64,000 nucleotides of DNA from Streptococcus parasanguinis ATCC 15912 (GCF_000164675.2 NC_015678.1:1922001-1986000); one strand, 5' to 3'. Numbered from the stretch's first letter, positions 17,837 to 26,668 are shown. Numbers and translations are program-made. Notes: a model not told the origin generated them from the sequence alone.

Positions 17837-18900
17837 TTACAGAATGCCTTTCTTTGTATAGTAAGTAGGGCAAAGGAGAGGTAAAACTTGATAAGGATGT
17901 TCATTATCAATAATTTGAATAAGTCCAGTTCCTTTTCCTATAGGGATAACAATGCCTTCAGGGTCTAGATCGGGGAATAGAAATTGTGTTGTCTTCTTGT
18001 TGATATTACCAATTTGAATTAGAACATTTAATTGCTCCCTAACAGATATAGGTATAGTATTATAGTCATAGCGCTGGCTAACGAGCAATAGATGGATAGA
18101 TGTGGCACGGCCCAAAAGAGAAACTTGTGATAAGAGAGAGAAGAATGAATCTTTTATAGTTTTATTGACTCCCTCGGTCAACGCTAACACTTCATCAATG
18201 ACAATTGTAAAATGTTCAAATTTATGATCTGGATTATCATAGAGAATCTCCTGCCTCTGTTGGATAAGATTCAAGCAGATACTCAAATTCTCGTTGATTT
18301 CTGAAACAAAGTCAGACTTAGAACGATTCTTTTGAGGATGTAGAACCGGAATGCCATGTTCGCGAGCCCATCGACTGGGTGTATCAAATTTGGGATCTAC
18401 AATTATTAAATCTGAAATGTTTTTTAGTAGACTAAGAAAATAGGTCAGAGCGTAAGACTTACCAGAACCGCTATTCCCAGCGATAGCCATAGAAGTTACT
18501 TTGTTGTAGTCAAGATTAAGATTTTTCATGATGGGAATCAGATTTCCCTTTTGTTTTGCCGTGAATTCTTCCAAATCAGCAATCACTAGACGTTCAGAAA
18601 TGCCTGCTTTCCAAGGGAAGAAGAGTCCACGCTGTTTGTATCTAGCGCCATAAAATAAGCTGAATTTTGTTTGAGAAGAGTGAAGCGAGGATAAAGAGCA
18701 GCATTCGCAATTAGGAAAATTTTCTGATAGAGTTCATCATCAATGATATAACCAGCTGGCAAACGAGGAAGAAAGAGGAATCCTTCTTCCATAATTTTGC
18801 AGTCAAAGCTGTTAGTATAGCTAGTTTCTCCTTGCATAATGCTTCCAAGTCCCATATTGAGGCTTTGGAGCAGATATTGTCCTAGTTCTCGATTTGTCAT
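17837..18900 (-). pseudogene. FtsK/TcpA-like ATPase of IME A, broken by a frameshift
   Basis: Two out-of-phase pieces (18586-18900 and 17837-18586) together match the intact 358-residue protein at 28058-29134. Upstream piece: residues of the N-terminal domain ending ...YFMALDT. Downstream piece: GLFFPW, then Walker A GNSGSGKS and Walker B FTIVIDEVLAL. Compared with IME B about 13 nt are missing near 18640, which shifts the frame. A GTG at 18586 could start the ATPase part alone, so residual activity is not excluded. The intact family acts as a DNA-translocating coupling-protein-like ATPase. Confidence 0.8.
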
Positions 18901-19214
18901 TATTTAACCTCCTTGAGATTGTCAGCTTTGAAGTAGACGTTAAAGCCAACTTCGCAAGCTTGAAGATTATCAAACTGTACCAATGCCTTATAAGGTGGTA
19001 GCTCCACTTCGGATTCAAATTTGACGGTAAAGGGCGGAAGTCCTTTTTGTGAGAACCAAGCTTTATAAGCGATGATTTCACCTGTTGGTTGGCCGTCTTC
19101 AAATTTAATTTGTGCTTCTAGTTCGGTGCTTAAGCAGAGAATGCCCTGCTTGTTATCAATATATTCATTAGCAGTATTGACTGAGTAGCCACCTTTGCGA
19201 TTGCGTGTTTTCAT
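18900..19214 (-). CDS. Small conserved IME backbone protein (104 aa)
   Basis: First gene of the leftward IME A operon; ribosome site AAGAGGTAAATCTA before ATG. It is closely similar to the 104-residue product at 29134-29448 in IME B. Beta-rich with a C-terminal FDNLQACEVGFNVYFKA segment. Family not recognised; its place upstream of the FtsK-like gene suggests a transfer or replication accessory. Confidence 0.65.
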   Translation of the reverse strand: MKTRNRKGGYSVNTANEYIDNKQGILCLSTELEAQIKFEDGQPTGEIIAYKAWFSQKGLPPFTVKFESEVELPPYKALVQFDNLQACEVGFNVYFKADNLKEVK

Positions 19215-19273
19215 TAGATTTACCTCTTGTTTGATTATTTGTCTTAGCTAAGAACAATTTTAGTTTAACGTAG

Positions 19274-19313
19274 ATTCAGAAAGTAGACTGTCAGTTTTCT
19301 TGACAGTTTACTT
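19274..19313 (-). terminator. Hairpin downstream of the IME A regulator gene
   Basis: AAAGTAAACTGTCA and TGACAGTCTACTTT form a 13-of-14-bp stem with a 7-nt loop immediately after the stop at 19314; weak T content, so a terminator or a regulatory dyad. Confidence 0.55.
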
Positions 19314-19844
19314 TTAAATTTGTGATATTAAACAAGCTAATTCAGATAGCCAATCAGTTAATTTTTCAGCAATTTGATGAGAAGTTTCTTCCGCGGGGAA
19401 ATCTGAAATAAAGTTTGACAAAGAGCATAGGAAAATTTCTTTGTTTTTTTCAATGAATTGAGATACTTCTTTCTGTGAGATATGAGAAAAATTTTTTGCT
19501 AATACCTGCTTTAGAAGCGTGTCTTCAAATACAGGATCAGTTAATATCATAGTTATTATATTTTTAATCAGCAATAATTCGAATTTATTATTCGGAAAAA
19601 ATAATTCTCTTGGATTTTTATAATGTAAACTAGTTTGAAAAGCTAACGAAGCGTTGAAACTAATATTTCTTTTTCCTTTCAGAATTTGCCCAACAGTTGT
19701 TTCGGATAATAATTCAACGCCTCCACCAGCTATCTCATATCCAATTTGATTTTGCAATATTTCTAGCTCGTTTACCTTTTTCTTGAGTTCTTCACCTAAC
19801 AACTTGCAATACAATTCTGATATCACTTTTCTATATGATGTCAT
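19314..19844 (-). CDS. Putative XRE-like transcriptional regulator of IME A
   Basis: A 176-residue protein. Residues 40-80 (LLSETTVGQILKGKRNISFN followed by ASLAFQTSLHYKNPREL) look like a helix-turn-helix; the C-terminal half is helical and unassigned. Ribosome site AAAGGAAG. In IME B the same position is taken by a sigma-region-4-like protein, so this slot encodes exchangeable regulators. Confidence 0.6.
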   Translation of the reverse strand: MTSYRKVISELYCKLLGEELKKKVNELEILQNQIGYEIAGGGVELLSETTVGQILKGKRNISFNASLAFQTSLHYKNPRELFFPNNKFELLLIKNIITMILTDPVFEDTLLKQVLAKNFSHISQKEVSQFIEKNKEIFLCSLSNFISDFPAEETSHQIAEKLTDWLSELACLISQI

Positions 19845-19867
19845 TTTACTTCCTTTGCGTCAGAAGA

Positions 19868-20013
19868 CGGAAAGAAACTAAATAAATCCCAACCGCTAGA
19901 TGTTAAAAAAGCACACTAAATCAACGGCGAAACCCTACAAGGTATAGACAACTAACAGATATGTCGATACTTTTAGTTTCTATCCGTCCATTCGATGCGC
20001 ATCATATAGGACT
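19868..20013. other. Structured non-coding module upstream of the IME A regulator
   Basis: Outer stem GAAACTAAA (19874-19882) with TTTAGTTTC (19972-19980), inner hairpin GTATAGAC/GTCGATAC (19942-19949/19963-19970), the 10-bp palindrome GATGCGCATC (19994-20003) and conserved boxes CAACGGCGAAAC and GTTTCTATCCGTCCA. The same layout occurs in IME B at about 30054-30212 with compensating stem changes. Function unknown: origin, oriT or leader RNA are possible. Confidence 0.6.
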
Positions 20014-20134
20014 TATTATTTATGTTTGAAAGCAGCAAATTGCACTTGACTTTATCTTATGCATCTTTTATTACTTTCATATATAATTAAAACAAAAGTA
20101 ATAATTTTTATGAACCTGGGATTGAGGGATTTTT

Positions 20135-22063
20135 ATGACTGGCAAAATTTATTCAGAATCGTTTTTTATCGACTATGTATATAATGATAGACAATTATCC
20201 ATTGCATATAACCTATTGAGACATGTCTTCTTAATGAATACTTTAGATCGTGGGACATATAAACTCTTGGGACATGAATTTAATCAATGGGATGAAGATA
20301 CTTTCAATTTATTAATTAACAAACTACAAAAGCTATATCATGAAAAATTTACAGTAGATAGTATTACCAATTTATGGAATAGTGGTGACTCAACAATACA
20401 TTATGATAAGGAAACTATTCGCAAAAAATTAAGGATTTTTGAAAAAAGAGAAGATATTTTGGATCAATATCTTTTCTCCCTAAATGATAAATTAGAGATT
20501 TTAAAGTATGTTTATTATTCTTTATTCGGTAAAGATGCTGAAATTATAGGGAAAGTTTTATGTACAATCCACGAAGAAATTCCTCATAAATATTCTATTA
20601 ATTCTAAGGGGCAAACTTCTAATGAGTTTGAAAGAAAACTAAATCTTTATTATCTAAAAGATATTGAAAAATTGGGTTTGACATTAGATATTTCAAACAT
20701 TTCCTCTAAAAATGAAGAATTTATCATTTTTAAATCAATAGAGGATAAAATAAAAGCTCTTCTAAATATTGAAGAGCAAATTGAAAGGAAATATCATCTA
20801 AAATTTAAAAAAACAAGTTCGAAATACTGCACTGCATCTATTGGTGGTCTAAAATACCCTCTAACAAATATACCGATAGACTTCCTAAAATATAACGACA
20901 ATATCATAATTAATGAACAGGACTGTTTTTTAACAATTGAGGATAAAGTGTATTATTTTGATATTCCTTCCTTTACAACTGAAATTAAATCTGAAAATAC
21001 GAAAACAAAATTCAAAGAGGGAAACCTTCAAAAAGTATATAATGCACCTTTTGTCAGTGAGTTTATAAAATTCTTGAGGGAAAATTTAGAAAAAAGTAAT
21101 CGTACATTTAAAAAAGTACATTATTATGATTTTCCAACACGTAATGAAATATACAATTCTTTACTAACTTTAAAAGATAATAAGGAATTATTGATAGATC
21201 AAGTGGGATTCATTAATAATCAAATAATAATTATTATTTTAACGAGATTGATTGATAGTTTTTTTGCAAAAATAAACTTGATGAACAACTTGCATTCAAT
21301 ATTAGTAATCTTCTGTGGAATCCATTACAAAGCTACTTTCAGCAAATACTACACTCTTTCAGATAAATTAATTAGCAGTATATTAAACACCATTCTATAC
21401 TTATCTTCAAATTTTTTTTGTTATACTTTACAAAATATATTACTTGAAGATGATGGACTCTACTGTTCTAAATTTAATTTATATTTTGAAAACCAAGATG
21501 TCGACAATCAAATTGATTTGTTTGAATTATACCTCAAATACTGTTACCAATGCGTTAAAGTTCTATATAGAGACACTCTCTTACCTCTTGTAAAGGATAT
21601 AAACCATTATTGTAACATTAAGAGTTTACTCTTAAATTTTAATGAAACAATTAAAGTAGAAGGACTAAACAGAGAAATGAATTTTGAATATTCTTGTTTA
21701 ATGAGAGAAATAACTTCAATTGAAAAGTCATACCAGAAAATAATAAACCGCTTAGAAGAAGAATATGAATTGTACGATAGTGAAAATCATCAAATGTTAG
21801 AAAAATATTATATGAACCTCTCAGATAAATTAGTTAAAGATGTAGAAAAGAGATTTAATTCTTTTATGCTTGGTGAACTAAACTTAGATTGGGATGTTTA
21901 TTTTCAAAAGGGAAATTTCTATGAAAAATTTGAATTAGAATACCAAAACTTTATCTCTCAGTTAAGAGCGGTTATACCTATTTTTATGGTTGAAAAGAAT
22001 TTTTCTGATAATGATAAAAAGCTAATGAAAAGTTATTTGGACACGATTGGCATTGTAATATAA
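20135..22063 (+). CDS. Uncharacterised 642-aa cargo protein of IME A
   Basis: Large AT-rich gene transcribed away from the IME backbone. The product is mostly soluble, with a hydrophobic stretch near residues 355-375 (NNQIIIIILTRLID) and a long charged C-terminal helical region. I recognise no domain or catalytic motif. Its position matches the slot occupied in IME B by a putative defence operon, and its very low GC fits recent transfer, so a phage-defence or other accessory role is plausible but unproven. Ribosome site is weak (GGGATTGAGGG). Confidence 0.7.
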   Translation: MTGKIYSESFFIDYVYNDRQLSIAYNLLRHVFLMNTLDRGTYKLLGHEFNQWDEDTFNLLINKLQKLYHEKFTVDSITNLWNSGDSTIHYDKETIRKKLRIFEKREDILDQYLFSLNDKLEILKYVYYSLFGKDAEIIGKVLCTIHEEIPHKYSINSKGQTSNEFERKLNLYYLKDIEKLGLTLDISNISSKNEEFIIFKSIEDKIKALLNIEEQIERKYHLKFKKTSSKYCTASIGGLKYPLTNIPIDFLKYNDNIIINEQDCFLTIEDKVYYFDIPSFTTEIKSENTKTKFKEGNLQKVYNAPFVSEFIKFLRENLEKSNRTFKKVHYYDFPTRNEIYNSLLTLKDNKELLIDQVGFINNQIIIIILTRLIDSFFAKINLMNNLHSILVIFCGIHYKATFSKYYTLSDKLISSILNTILYLSSNFFCYTLQNILLEDDGLYCSKFNLYFENQDVDNQIDLFELYLKYCYQCVKVLYRDTLLPLVKDINHYCNIKSLLLNFNETIKVEGLNREMNFEYSCLMREITSIEKSYQKIINRLEEEYELYDSENHQMLEKYYMNLSDKLVKDVEKRFNSFMLGELNLDWDVYFQKGNFYEKFELEYQNFISQLRAVIPIFMVEKNFSDNDKKLMKSYLDTIGIVI

Positions 22064-22540
22064 AAATCAGGAGATTAAACTTAATGCTCTCCAACTCGAT
22101 GAACTACTTGAACTTGAAATTTAGAAATAATCTGGAAGTTAAAAATCTATTTAACTAGTAAACAACTGATCAAATTGTGAGTTTATGAGATAATATTATC
22201 AAAAGTTTTATTGGATTATATCTGTTTTGATTTTACAACTAAAAATATATAGTATCAGCAACAAAGCTATTTCTCTTGAATTTGCCAATTTTTATTAAAG
22301 AAACCGCGACTAACTTAAAATTTGTGAACTTCTATTTAAATAATAAAAATTATGGTAAACTAATATTGAACAACAGAAAAAGCCTATGAATATTGATTTC
22401 ATAGGCTTTTTTACTCACTTATGGTAGGTAAATAGTTCAATTTTTTGAAACAAAGTGGCAGTATGAAAAGAGAAGTAGAAAAATTTATATGACTGGTAAA
22501 TCCAATTAAGGAAAAATAACAGATTTTCATTTAAATACTT
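22064..22540. other. AT-rich spacer between the 642-aa gene and the ars cassette
   Basis: No convincing gene. It contains a strong terminator at 22378-22412. A few decayed short frames are present but none has support. Confidence 0.5.
22376..22412 (+). terminator. Intrinsic terminator upstream of the ars cassette
   Basis: A 13-bp stem AAAAGCCTATGAA / TTCATAGGCTTTT followed by TT; nearly the same hairpin recurs after arsC at 24894-24927. Confidence 0.85.
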
Positions 22541-22598
22541 GACATTATTTTTCTAAGTGGTAGTCTAGAAATAGAAAAATTCATCAAAAATATTTGAT
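22539..22598 (+). promoter_or_regulatory. ars promoter and ArsR operator
   Basis: -35 TTGACA (22539-22544) with a weak -10 TAGTCT (22561-22566), followed by the dyad ATCAAA-AATA-TTTGAT (22583-22598), the usual shape of ArsR/SmtB-family operators. Predicts derepression by arsenite. Confidence 0.7.
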
Positions 22599-22603
22599 AT
22601 GAG

Positions 22604-22933
22604 GTGGAAGTTATTACGGATTTTACAAAAGATGCTCAAATTTTTAAAGCATTAGCTGATGAGAAGCGCTTGTTAATTCTAGATTATTTAAAGAATGGTG
22701 AAAAGTGTGCTTGTGTTTTGACTGATGAATTGGGGATTGCACAGTCTGCTTTATCGTATCATATGAAAATTTTATGCCTGTCAGGTATAGTCTCTAGTCG
22801 TCAAGAGGGGAAGTGGAAACATTATAGCCTCAGTGATTCTGGGCGAAGTTTTGCTCTTAATCGATTTAAAGAACTGACTGCTTTAGGGGAGGATTCCTTA
22901 GCAAGTTGTCATTGTCATCAAAAGTCATCTTAG
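22604..22933 (+). CDS. arsR: ArsR-family metalloregulatory repressor
   Basis: A winged-helix repressor of about 109 residues. The arsenite-sensing CxC pair is Cys35 and Cys37 (GEKCACVLTDEL) at the recognition-helix region; QSALSYHMKILCLSGIV is the DNA-binding helix and GKWKHYSL the wing. The GTG at 22604 lies inside GAGGTGG, so translation may really begin at the in-frame ATT 22613, a rare start. First gene of the ars cassette and likely autorepressor through the dyad just upstream. Confidence 0.88.
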   Translation: MEVITDFTKDAQIFKALADEKRLLILDYLKNGEKCACVLTDELGIAQSALSYHMKILCLSGIVSSRQEGKWKHYSLSDSGRSFALNRFKELTALGEDSLASCHCHQKSS

Positions 22934-22991
22934 TATGACTTTTAGATTTCTAAAATACATCAAAAAAAGTTAATGTGTAGAAAGGGACATT

Positions 22992-23987
22992 ATGTGGTTA
23001 TTTATCCAAGAACAAATTTTAGGAATGAAATGGTTAAATGAAATAATTGGCCGGTTATTGTCAATTGTCGGTGTAAATTTAACATCACGACTAGGAGGAA
23101 GTCTACAATTTTTCTTTTATGATGTAATTAAAATAACAATTTTATTATGTATCTTAATTTTTTCTATCTCGTATATCCAAAGTTATTTTCCTCCTGAACG
23201 AAGTAGAAAAATTTTAAGTCACTATGATGGTATTGTTGCAAATATTATTTCTGCCCTATTAGGGACAGTAACACCATTTTGTTCATGCTCTTCAATTCCC
23301 TTATTCATGGGATTTACAAGTGCTGGACTACCAGTTGGTGTCACATTTTCATTCTTGATTTCTTCCCCAATGGTAGATCTGGGTAGCTTAGTTCTCTTGA
23401 TGAGTATTTTTGGCAGTAAAATAGCTATTATCTATGTTGTTCTTGGTTTAGTTATTGCAGTTATTGGGGGAAGTATCATTGAAAAACTAGGAATGGAAGA
23501 TTATGTTGAAGATTTTGTTAAAAATGCTCATATGCAGATCGTCGAAAAAGAAAAGCTAACTTATAAAGATAGGCTAGATTTTGCCAAAGAACAAGTGGCT
23601 GATACTGTTAAAAAAGTATTTCCATATATTTTAGTTGGTGTTGGTATTGGTGCAGTTATACATAACTGGATACCGGAGAATTGGGTATCTGGTACCTTGG
23701 GAAGTAACAATCCTTTAGGTGTTATTTTAGCAACTTTAATTGGGATTCCTATGTACGCAGATATTTTTGGTTCGATTCCAGTAGCAGAAGCATTATTAAG
23801 TAAGGGAGCACAACTTGGAACAGTTTTATCGTTTATGATGGCGGTTACAACACTTAGCCTTCCGTCAATTATTATGCTAAAGAGAGCGGTTAAACCTCGT
23901 CTACTCATTGCGTTTATTATCATTTGCACAGTTGGTATTATTTTAGTTGGGTATCTATTTAATATATTACAAAATTTTATTTTTTAG
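22992..23987 (+). CDS. arsP: ArsP-like permease (DUF318/SO_0444 family)
   Basis: A 331-residue membrane protein with about 8-9 hydrophobic segments. The motif TPFCSCSSIPLFMGF with paired Cys is the hallmark of this permease family; ArsP members export trivalent organoarsenicals. A second conserved stretch is GIPMYADIFGSIPVAEAL. It lies between arsR and the thioredoxin-like gene, which supports an arsenic role, although related permeases were proposed for other metals. Confidence 0.8.
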   Translation: MWLFIQEQILGMKWLNEIIGRLLSIVGVNLTSRLGGSLQFFFYDVIKITILLCILIFSISYIQSYFPPERSRKILSHYDGIVANIISALLGTVTPFCSCSSIPLFMGFTSAGLPVGVTFSFLISSPMVDLGSLVLLMSIFGSKIAIIYVVLGLVIAVIGGSIIEKLGMEDYVEDFVKNAHMQIVEKEKLTYKDRLDFAKEQVADTVKKVFPYILVGVGIGAVIHNWIPENWVSGTLGSNNPLGVILATLIGIPMYADIFGSIPVAEALLSKGAQLGTVLSFMMAVTTLSLPSIIMLKRAVKPRLLIAFIIICTVGIILVGYLFNILQNFIF

Positions 23988-23999
23988 GAGGATATAATT

Positions 24000-24269
24000 A
24001 TGTCACAAGATTTATCAAATCAAATTATTTTTAAGATTCTGGGTTCTGGATGTAAGAAATGTAACTTGTTAGAAGAACATGTTCGACAAGCTTGTAAAGA
24101 TGAAGGACTGGATGTAATAATCGAACATGAAAAGGATTTTTCTAAGATAGCAGAGTATGGTGTTATGTCTACTCCTGCTTTGGTATTAAATGAAAAAGTT
24201 GTTTCGACAGGAAAGGTTTTGACAGTTGATGATGTTAAAAAATTGTTCATGACACCATTAAATGATTAG
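24000..24269 (+). CDS. Thioredoxin-like small redox protein (TM0996/MTH895 type)
   Basis: An 89-residue thioredoxin-fold protein with active-site GCKKC (CxxC) near residue 17-21 and cis-Pro in VMSTPALVL. This type is often found next to DUF318 permeases in metal or arsenic loci and may supply electrons to ArsC or handle the thiol-bound substrate. Ribosome site AGGAGG. Follows arsP by 12 bp. Confidence 0.8.
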   Translation: MSQDLSNQIIFKILGSGCKKCNLLEEHVRQACKDEGLDVIIEHEKDFSKIAEYGVMSTPALVLNEKVVSTGKVLTVDDVKKLFMTPLND

Positions 24270-24358
24270 TCATTTTTAGATATAAAAATTGTATAAATTT
24301 TATTAAAAGGAAGGATAGATACTAGTGATAATAAATTACTGGTATAAACGTGAGATAT

Positions 24359-24769
24359 ATGGAACAAGTTACAATTTATCACAATCCCAATTGTGGAACT
24401 TCTAGAAATGCTCTAGCTATCATTAGAGCGGTTGGAATTGAACCTACTATTATTGAGTATCTAAAAACACCACCGACAGAGCAGAAATTGAGGCAACTTT
24501 TATTACAAATGAACATGAGTGCCAGAGAATTATTACGAACAAATGTTCCTGAATTTGAAGAATATGATTTACAAAAAGATAAAACAGAACAAGATATTAT
24601 AAATGCAATGATGGTAGAACCTATCTTGATAAATAGGCCAATCGTGGTAACTGATAAAGGAACTTTATTATGTAGACCATCAGAAAAAGTCTTAAATATT
24701 TTACCTAAGTCGCTTGATAAAGACTTTATTAAAGAAGATGGCGAGATAATTAGTAGTAGTTCTAGATAA
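24359..24769 (+). CDS. arsC: Glutaredoxin-type arsenate reductase ArsC
   Basis: A 136-residue enzyme reducing arsenate to arsenite. With ATG 24359 as start, the catalytic Cys12 lies in HNPNCGTSRN, and Arg60, Arg93 and Arg106 match the three anion-binding arginines of the R773 ArsC class. Start is uncertain: an in-frame GTG at 24350 exists and neither has a clear ribosome site; the strong AAAGGAAGGA at 24306-24315 is too far away. Last gene of the cassette. Produces arsenite, yet no ArsB/Acr3 pump is present. Confidence 0.85.
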   Translation: MEQVTIYHNPNCGTSRNALAIIRAVGIEPTIIEYLKTPPTEQKLRQLLLQMNMSARELLRTNVPEFEEYDLQKDKTEQDIINAMMVEPILINRPIVVTDKGTLLCRPSEKVLNILPKSLDKDFIKEDGEIISSSSR

Positions 24770-24893
24770 ATGATAAGAAAAAGCAACTTTTGCCATCTTG
24801 AAAGTGTGTAAAATATATCAGAATTACAATATTTGATATTTTGCTTTAACTTCAATCAGACAAAAATCAGATAAAATTGCATTCTAAACAAAT

Positions 24894-24927
24894 AAAAAGC
24901 CTAGAAACATTGGTTTCATAGGCTTTT
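24894..24927 (+). terminator. Intrinsic terminator after arsC
   Basis: AAAAGCCTAGAAAC pairs with GTTTCATAGGCTTTT (one bulge), near-copy of the hairpin at 22376-22412. Confidence 0.85.
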
Positions 24928-24994
24928 AGTTTACTCAATTATTTAACCTCTGTAAAGGTTGTTAATGTTATTTTAGCACCATTTAAACGTTGTC

Positions 24995-25007
24995 ATATCA
25001 ACGTTTC
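24995..25007 (+). repeat. Right attachment-site repeat of IME A / left junction of IME B
   Basis: Second exact copy of ATATCAACGTTTC, matching 14868-14880. It lies 45 bp from the stop of integrase B, so it is both the right end of IME A and the probable left end of IME B. Confidence 0.65.
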
Positions 25008-25025
25008 TAGATTGTTCTATAGAAA

Positions 25026-25046
25026 ATGTAGTCATAAATGTAGTCA
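25026..25046 (+). repeat. 12-bp-period direct repeats at the 3' end of int B (arm sites)
   Basis: Two copies of ATGTAGTCA spaced 12 bp, next to the stop of the integrase. The same pair recurs at 38013-38033. Confidence 0.6.
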
Positions 25047-25051
25047 TTTTG

Positions 25052-26317
25052 CTATGCCGTCAATTTTGCAATTTCTTTGAGGTAGATTTCAACTGCTTCT
25101 GCCTTCTTTTTCGGTGCCAATTCAGCATAAGTGTCCATTGTCGTTTTAATAGACTTATGTCCCATTCTTATCTGGAGTTCTTTCCAGTTGGCACCAGCAT
25201 TCAGCATCAAAGAAGCATGTGTATGACGGAAAAGATGGAAACCATAGTTTGGTAGTCCCAGCTCAGTCAAACGCTTTTTAAGCGTTGCACGTTCATTTCT
25301 GTCACACATATAGTTCCCGTAAATTGTCGGGAAAATTAAATCCACAGTCGGTAAATCGTGACTCACAAAGTAATCACTCATCTCAGCATGAAAAGCTTTC
25401 AAGTCATCTAAGACTTGTCTCGGGACTGCAACTCTTCTGTTACCAGCATCCGTTTTGGCACTGTTCTTACAAACAATCTCGCCCTTAATCCCAAGTTTCT
25501 TATTTCCAGCTTTCCACATTAGCGTCTTATTGACGATAATTTCATTAGCATTAAAATCTAAATCATTAATCGTCAAAGCTAGAAGCTCGTTGATTCGAAG
25601 TGCGGAAGCTAGCAGCGTGTCGCAGATAACTTTAAATCTTCGATTAGCTCGTGTATCAGGAAGAGTAGTAAGATAGTTCAGCCAAGTAGCCAAATCCTCT
25701 CCGTGCAATACCATGATTCTCTCCTTTACCACCTTCGGTTTTGGAGGGATTTTTACTGTCCGAGCTGGATTATGAGAAAGATCGAAATTCGTAATCCCAT
25801 AATCGAAAATATCACTGAGTTTATAGATAACTGCACCGAAATCTTTTGCGTGTCCCTTTTTGGATTTCTTTACACCGGATTCAACAGACTTTTTAGATTG
25901 TTGGGCTAATTTATTAACCCAAATCTGAATATCTGCAGATTTTATCTCTTCAGGCCTATATTCTCCAAACTTAGGGATGAGATAGGTATCAAGATAGCTT
26001 CGAACTCGATTGATCGTATTCTGAGAAGTCACCCAAGTTACAAAACTGACAAACCAGGCTTCAGCTAACTCTTCAAAGTTGTTAATCAGCAAGGTCTCTT
26101 TGATCGTTGAGCCCTTCGCTTCAAATTCAATCCGAGCTTGAATGATTTTTCTATCAAGACTTTTTAGAGTTTTAGCGGTAATAGATGATGTAACTTTTTT
26201 CCCAGTTTTAACATCCACACCAATATACACACCACGTTGGGTATAGCTAATAGTTCCATTACTCTTGGTAGTTTTAATGACTTTTCGATTGTTGTGAAAA
26301 ATAGTTTCCTTCTGCAT
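25052..26317 (-). CDS. int: Tyrosine integrase of IME B
   Basis: A 421-residue Tn916/ICESt-type integrase: N-terminal AP2-like region (1-60), core-binding domain (about 80-190), and catalytic residues Arg in SALRINELLAL, HLFRHTHASL (HxxR), MGHKSIKTTMDTYAEL (His, Tyr). It is clearly related to the integrase of ICE C but not to that of IME A, so B swapped its recombination module relative to A. No ribosome site stronger than AAAGG is seen before ATG 26317. Confidence 0.95.
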   Translation of the reverse strand: MQKETIFHNNRKVIKTTKSNGTISYTQRGVYIGVDVKTGKKVTSSITAKTLKSLDRKIIQARIEFEAKGSTIKETLLINNFEELAEAWFVSFVTWVTSQNTINRVRSYLDTYLIPKFGEYRPEEIKSADIQIWVNKLAQQSKKSVESGVKKSKKGHAKDFGAVIYKLSDIFDYGITNFDLSHNPARTVKIPPKPKVVKERIMVLHGEDLATWLNYLTTLPDTRANRRFKVICDTLLASALRINELLALTINDLDFNANEIIVNKTLMWKAGNKKLGIKGEIVCKNSAKTDAGNRRVAVPRQVLDDLKAFHAEMSDYFVSHDLPTVDLIFPTIYGNYMCDRNERATLKKRLTELGLPNYGFHLFRHTHASLMLNAGANWKELQIRMGHKSIKTTMDTYAELAPKKKAEAVEIYLKEIAKLTA

Positions 26318-26407
26318 AGTAGCCTTTCACGTTCGAATATATAAAAGGCTAAAATAACAACCTCACACTATTCCATGTGATATTACTATTTTAGCACATT
26401 TTTAAAG

Positions 26408-26668
26408 TTAAGGAGTTAAATAGTTTATTACATCCTCCATTTTGTAATAAACCGTCCGAGTTCCCTCAATAGGTGGTTCAAGACGCTTTAGCCCCGTCTT
26501 TTCCCAGGATTTTAGAGTGTTGGGAGATATCTGTAAAATCGTTAAGAGTTCTTTCTGAGTTATAATCTTTAAATTTTGTTGTCTTTCAATTTGTTTCTGA
26601 CAAACAGATACTAAGCAAATCAACAATTGTTCAATCTGATCAAGTTTTGTATTTTCAATATTTGTCAT
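26408..26668 (-). CDS. xis: Excisionase-like HTH protein of IME B
   Basis: An 86-residue protein with C-terminal MerR-like winged helix (ITQKELLTILQISPNTLKSW ... EGTRTVYYKMEDVINYL). Very similar to the ICE C excisionase and unlike that of IME A, matching the relationship of the integrases. Its start overlaps the end of the rep gene. Confidence 0.82.
   Translation of the reverse strand: MTNIENTKLDQIEQLLICLVSVCQKQIERQQNLKIITQKELLTILQISPNTLKSWEKTGLKRLEPPIEGTRTVYYKMEDVINYLTP

Noticed and set aside
24306-24360. Alternative start for arsC behind the strong AAAGGAAGGA site
   Set aside because: The GTG after this site is in another frame and soon stops; ATG 24359 keeps the conserved N-terminus even though its ribosome site is poor.
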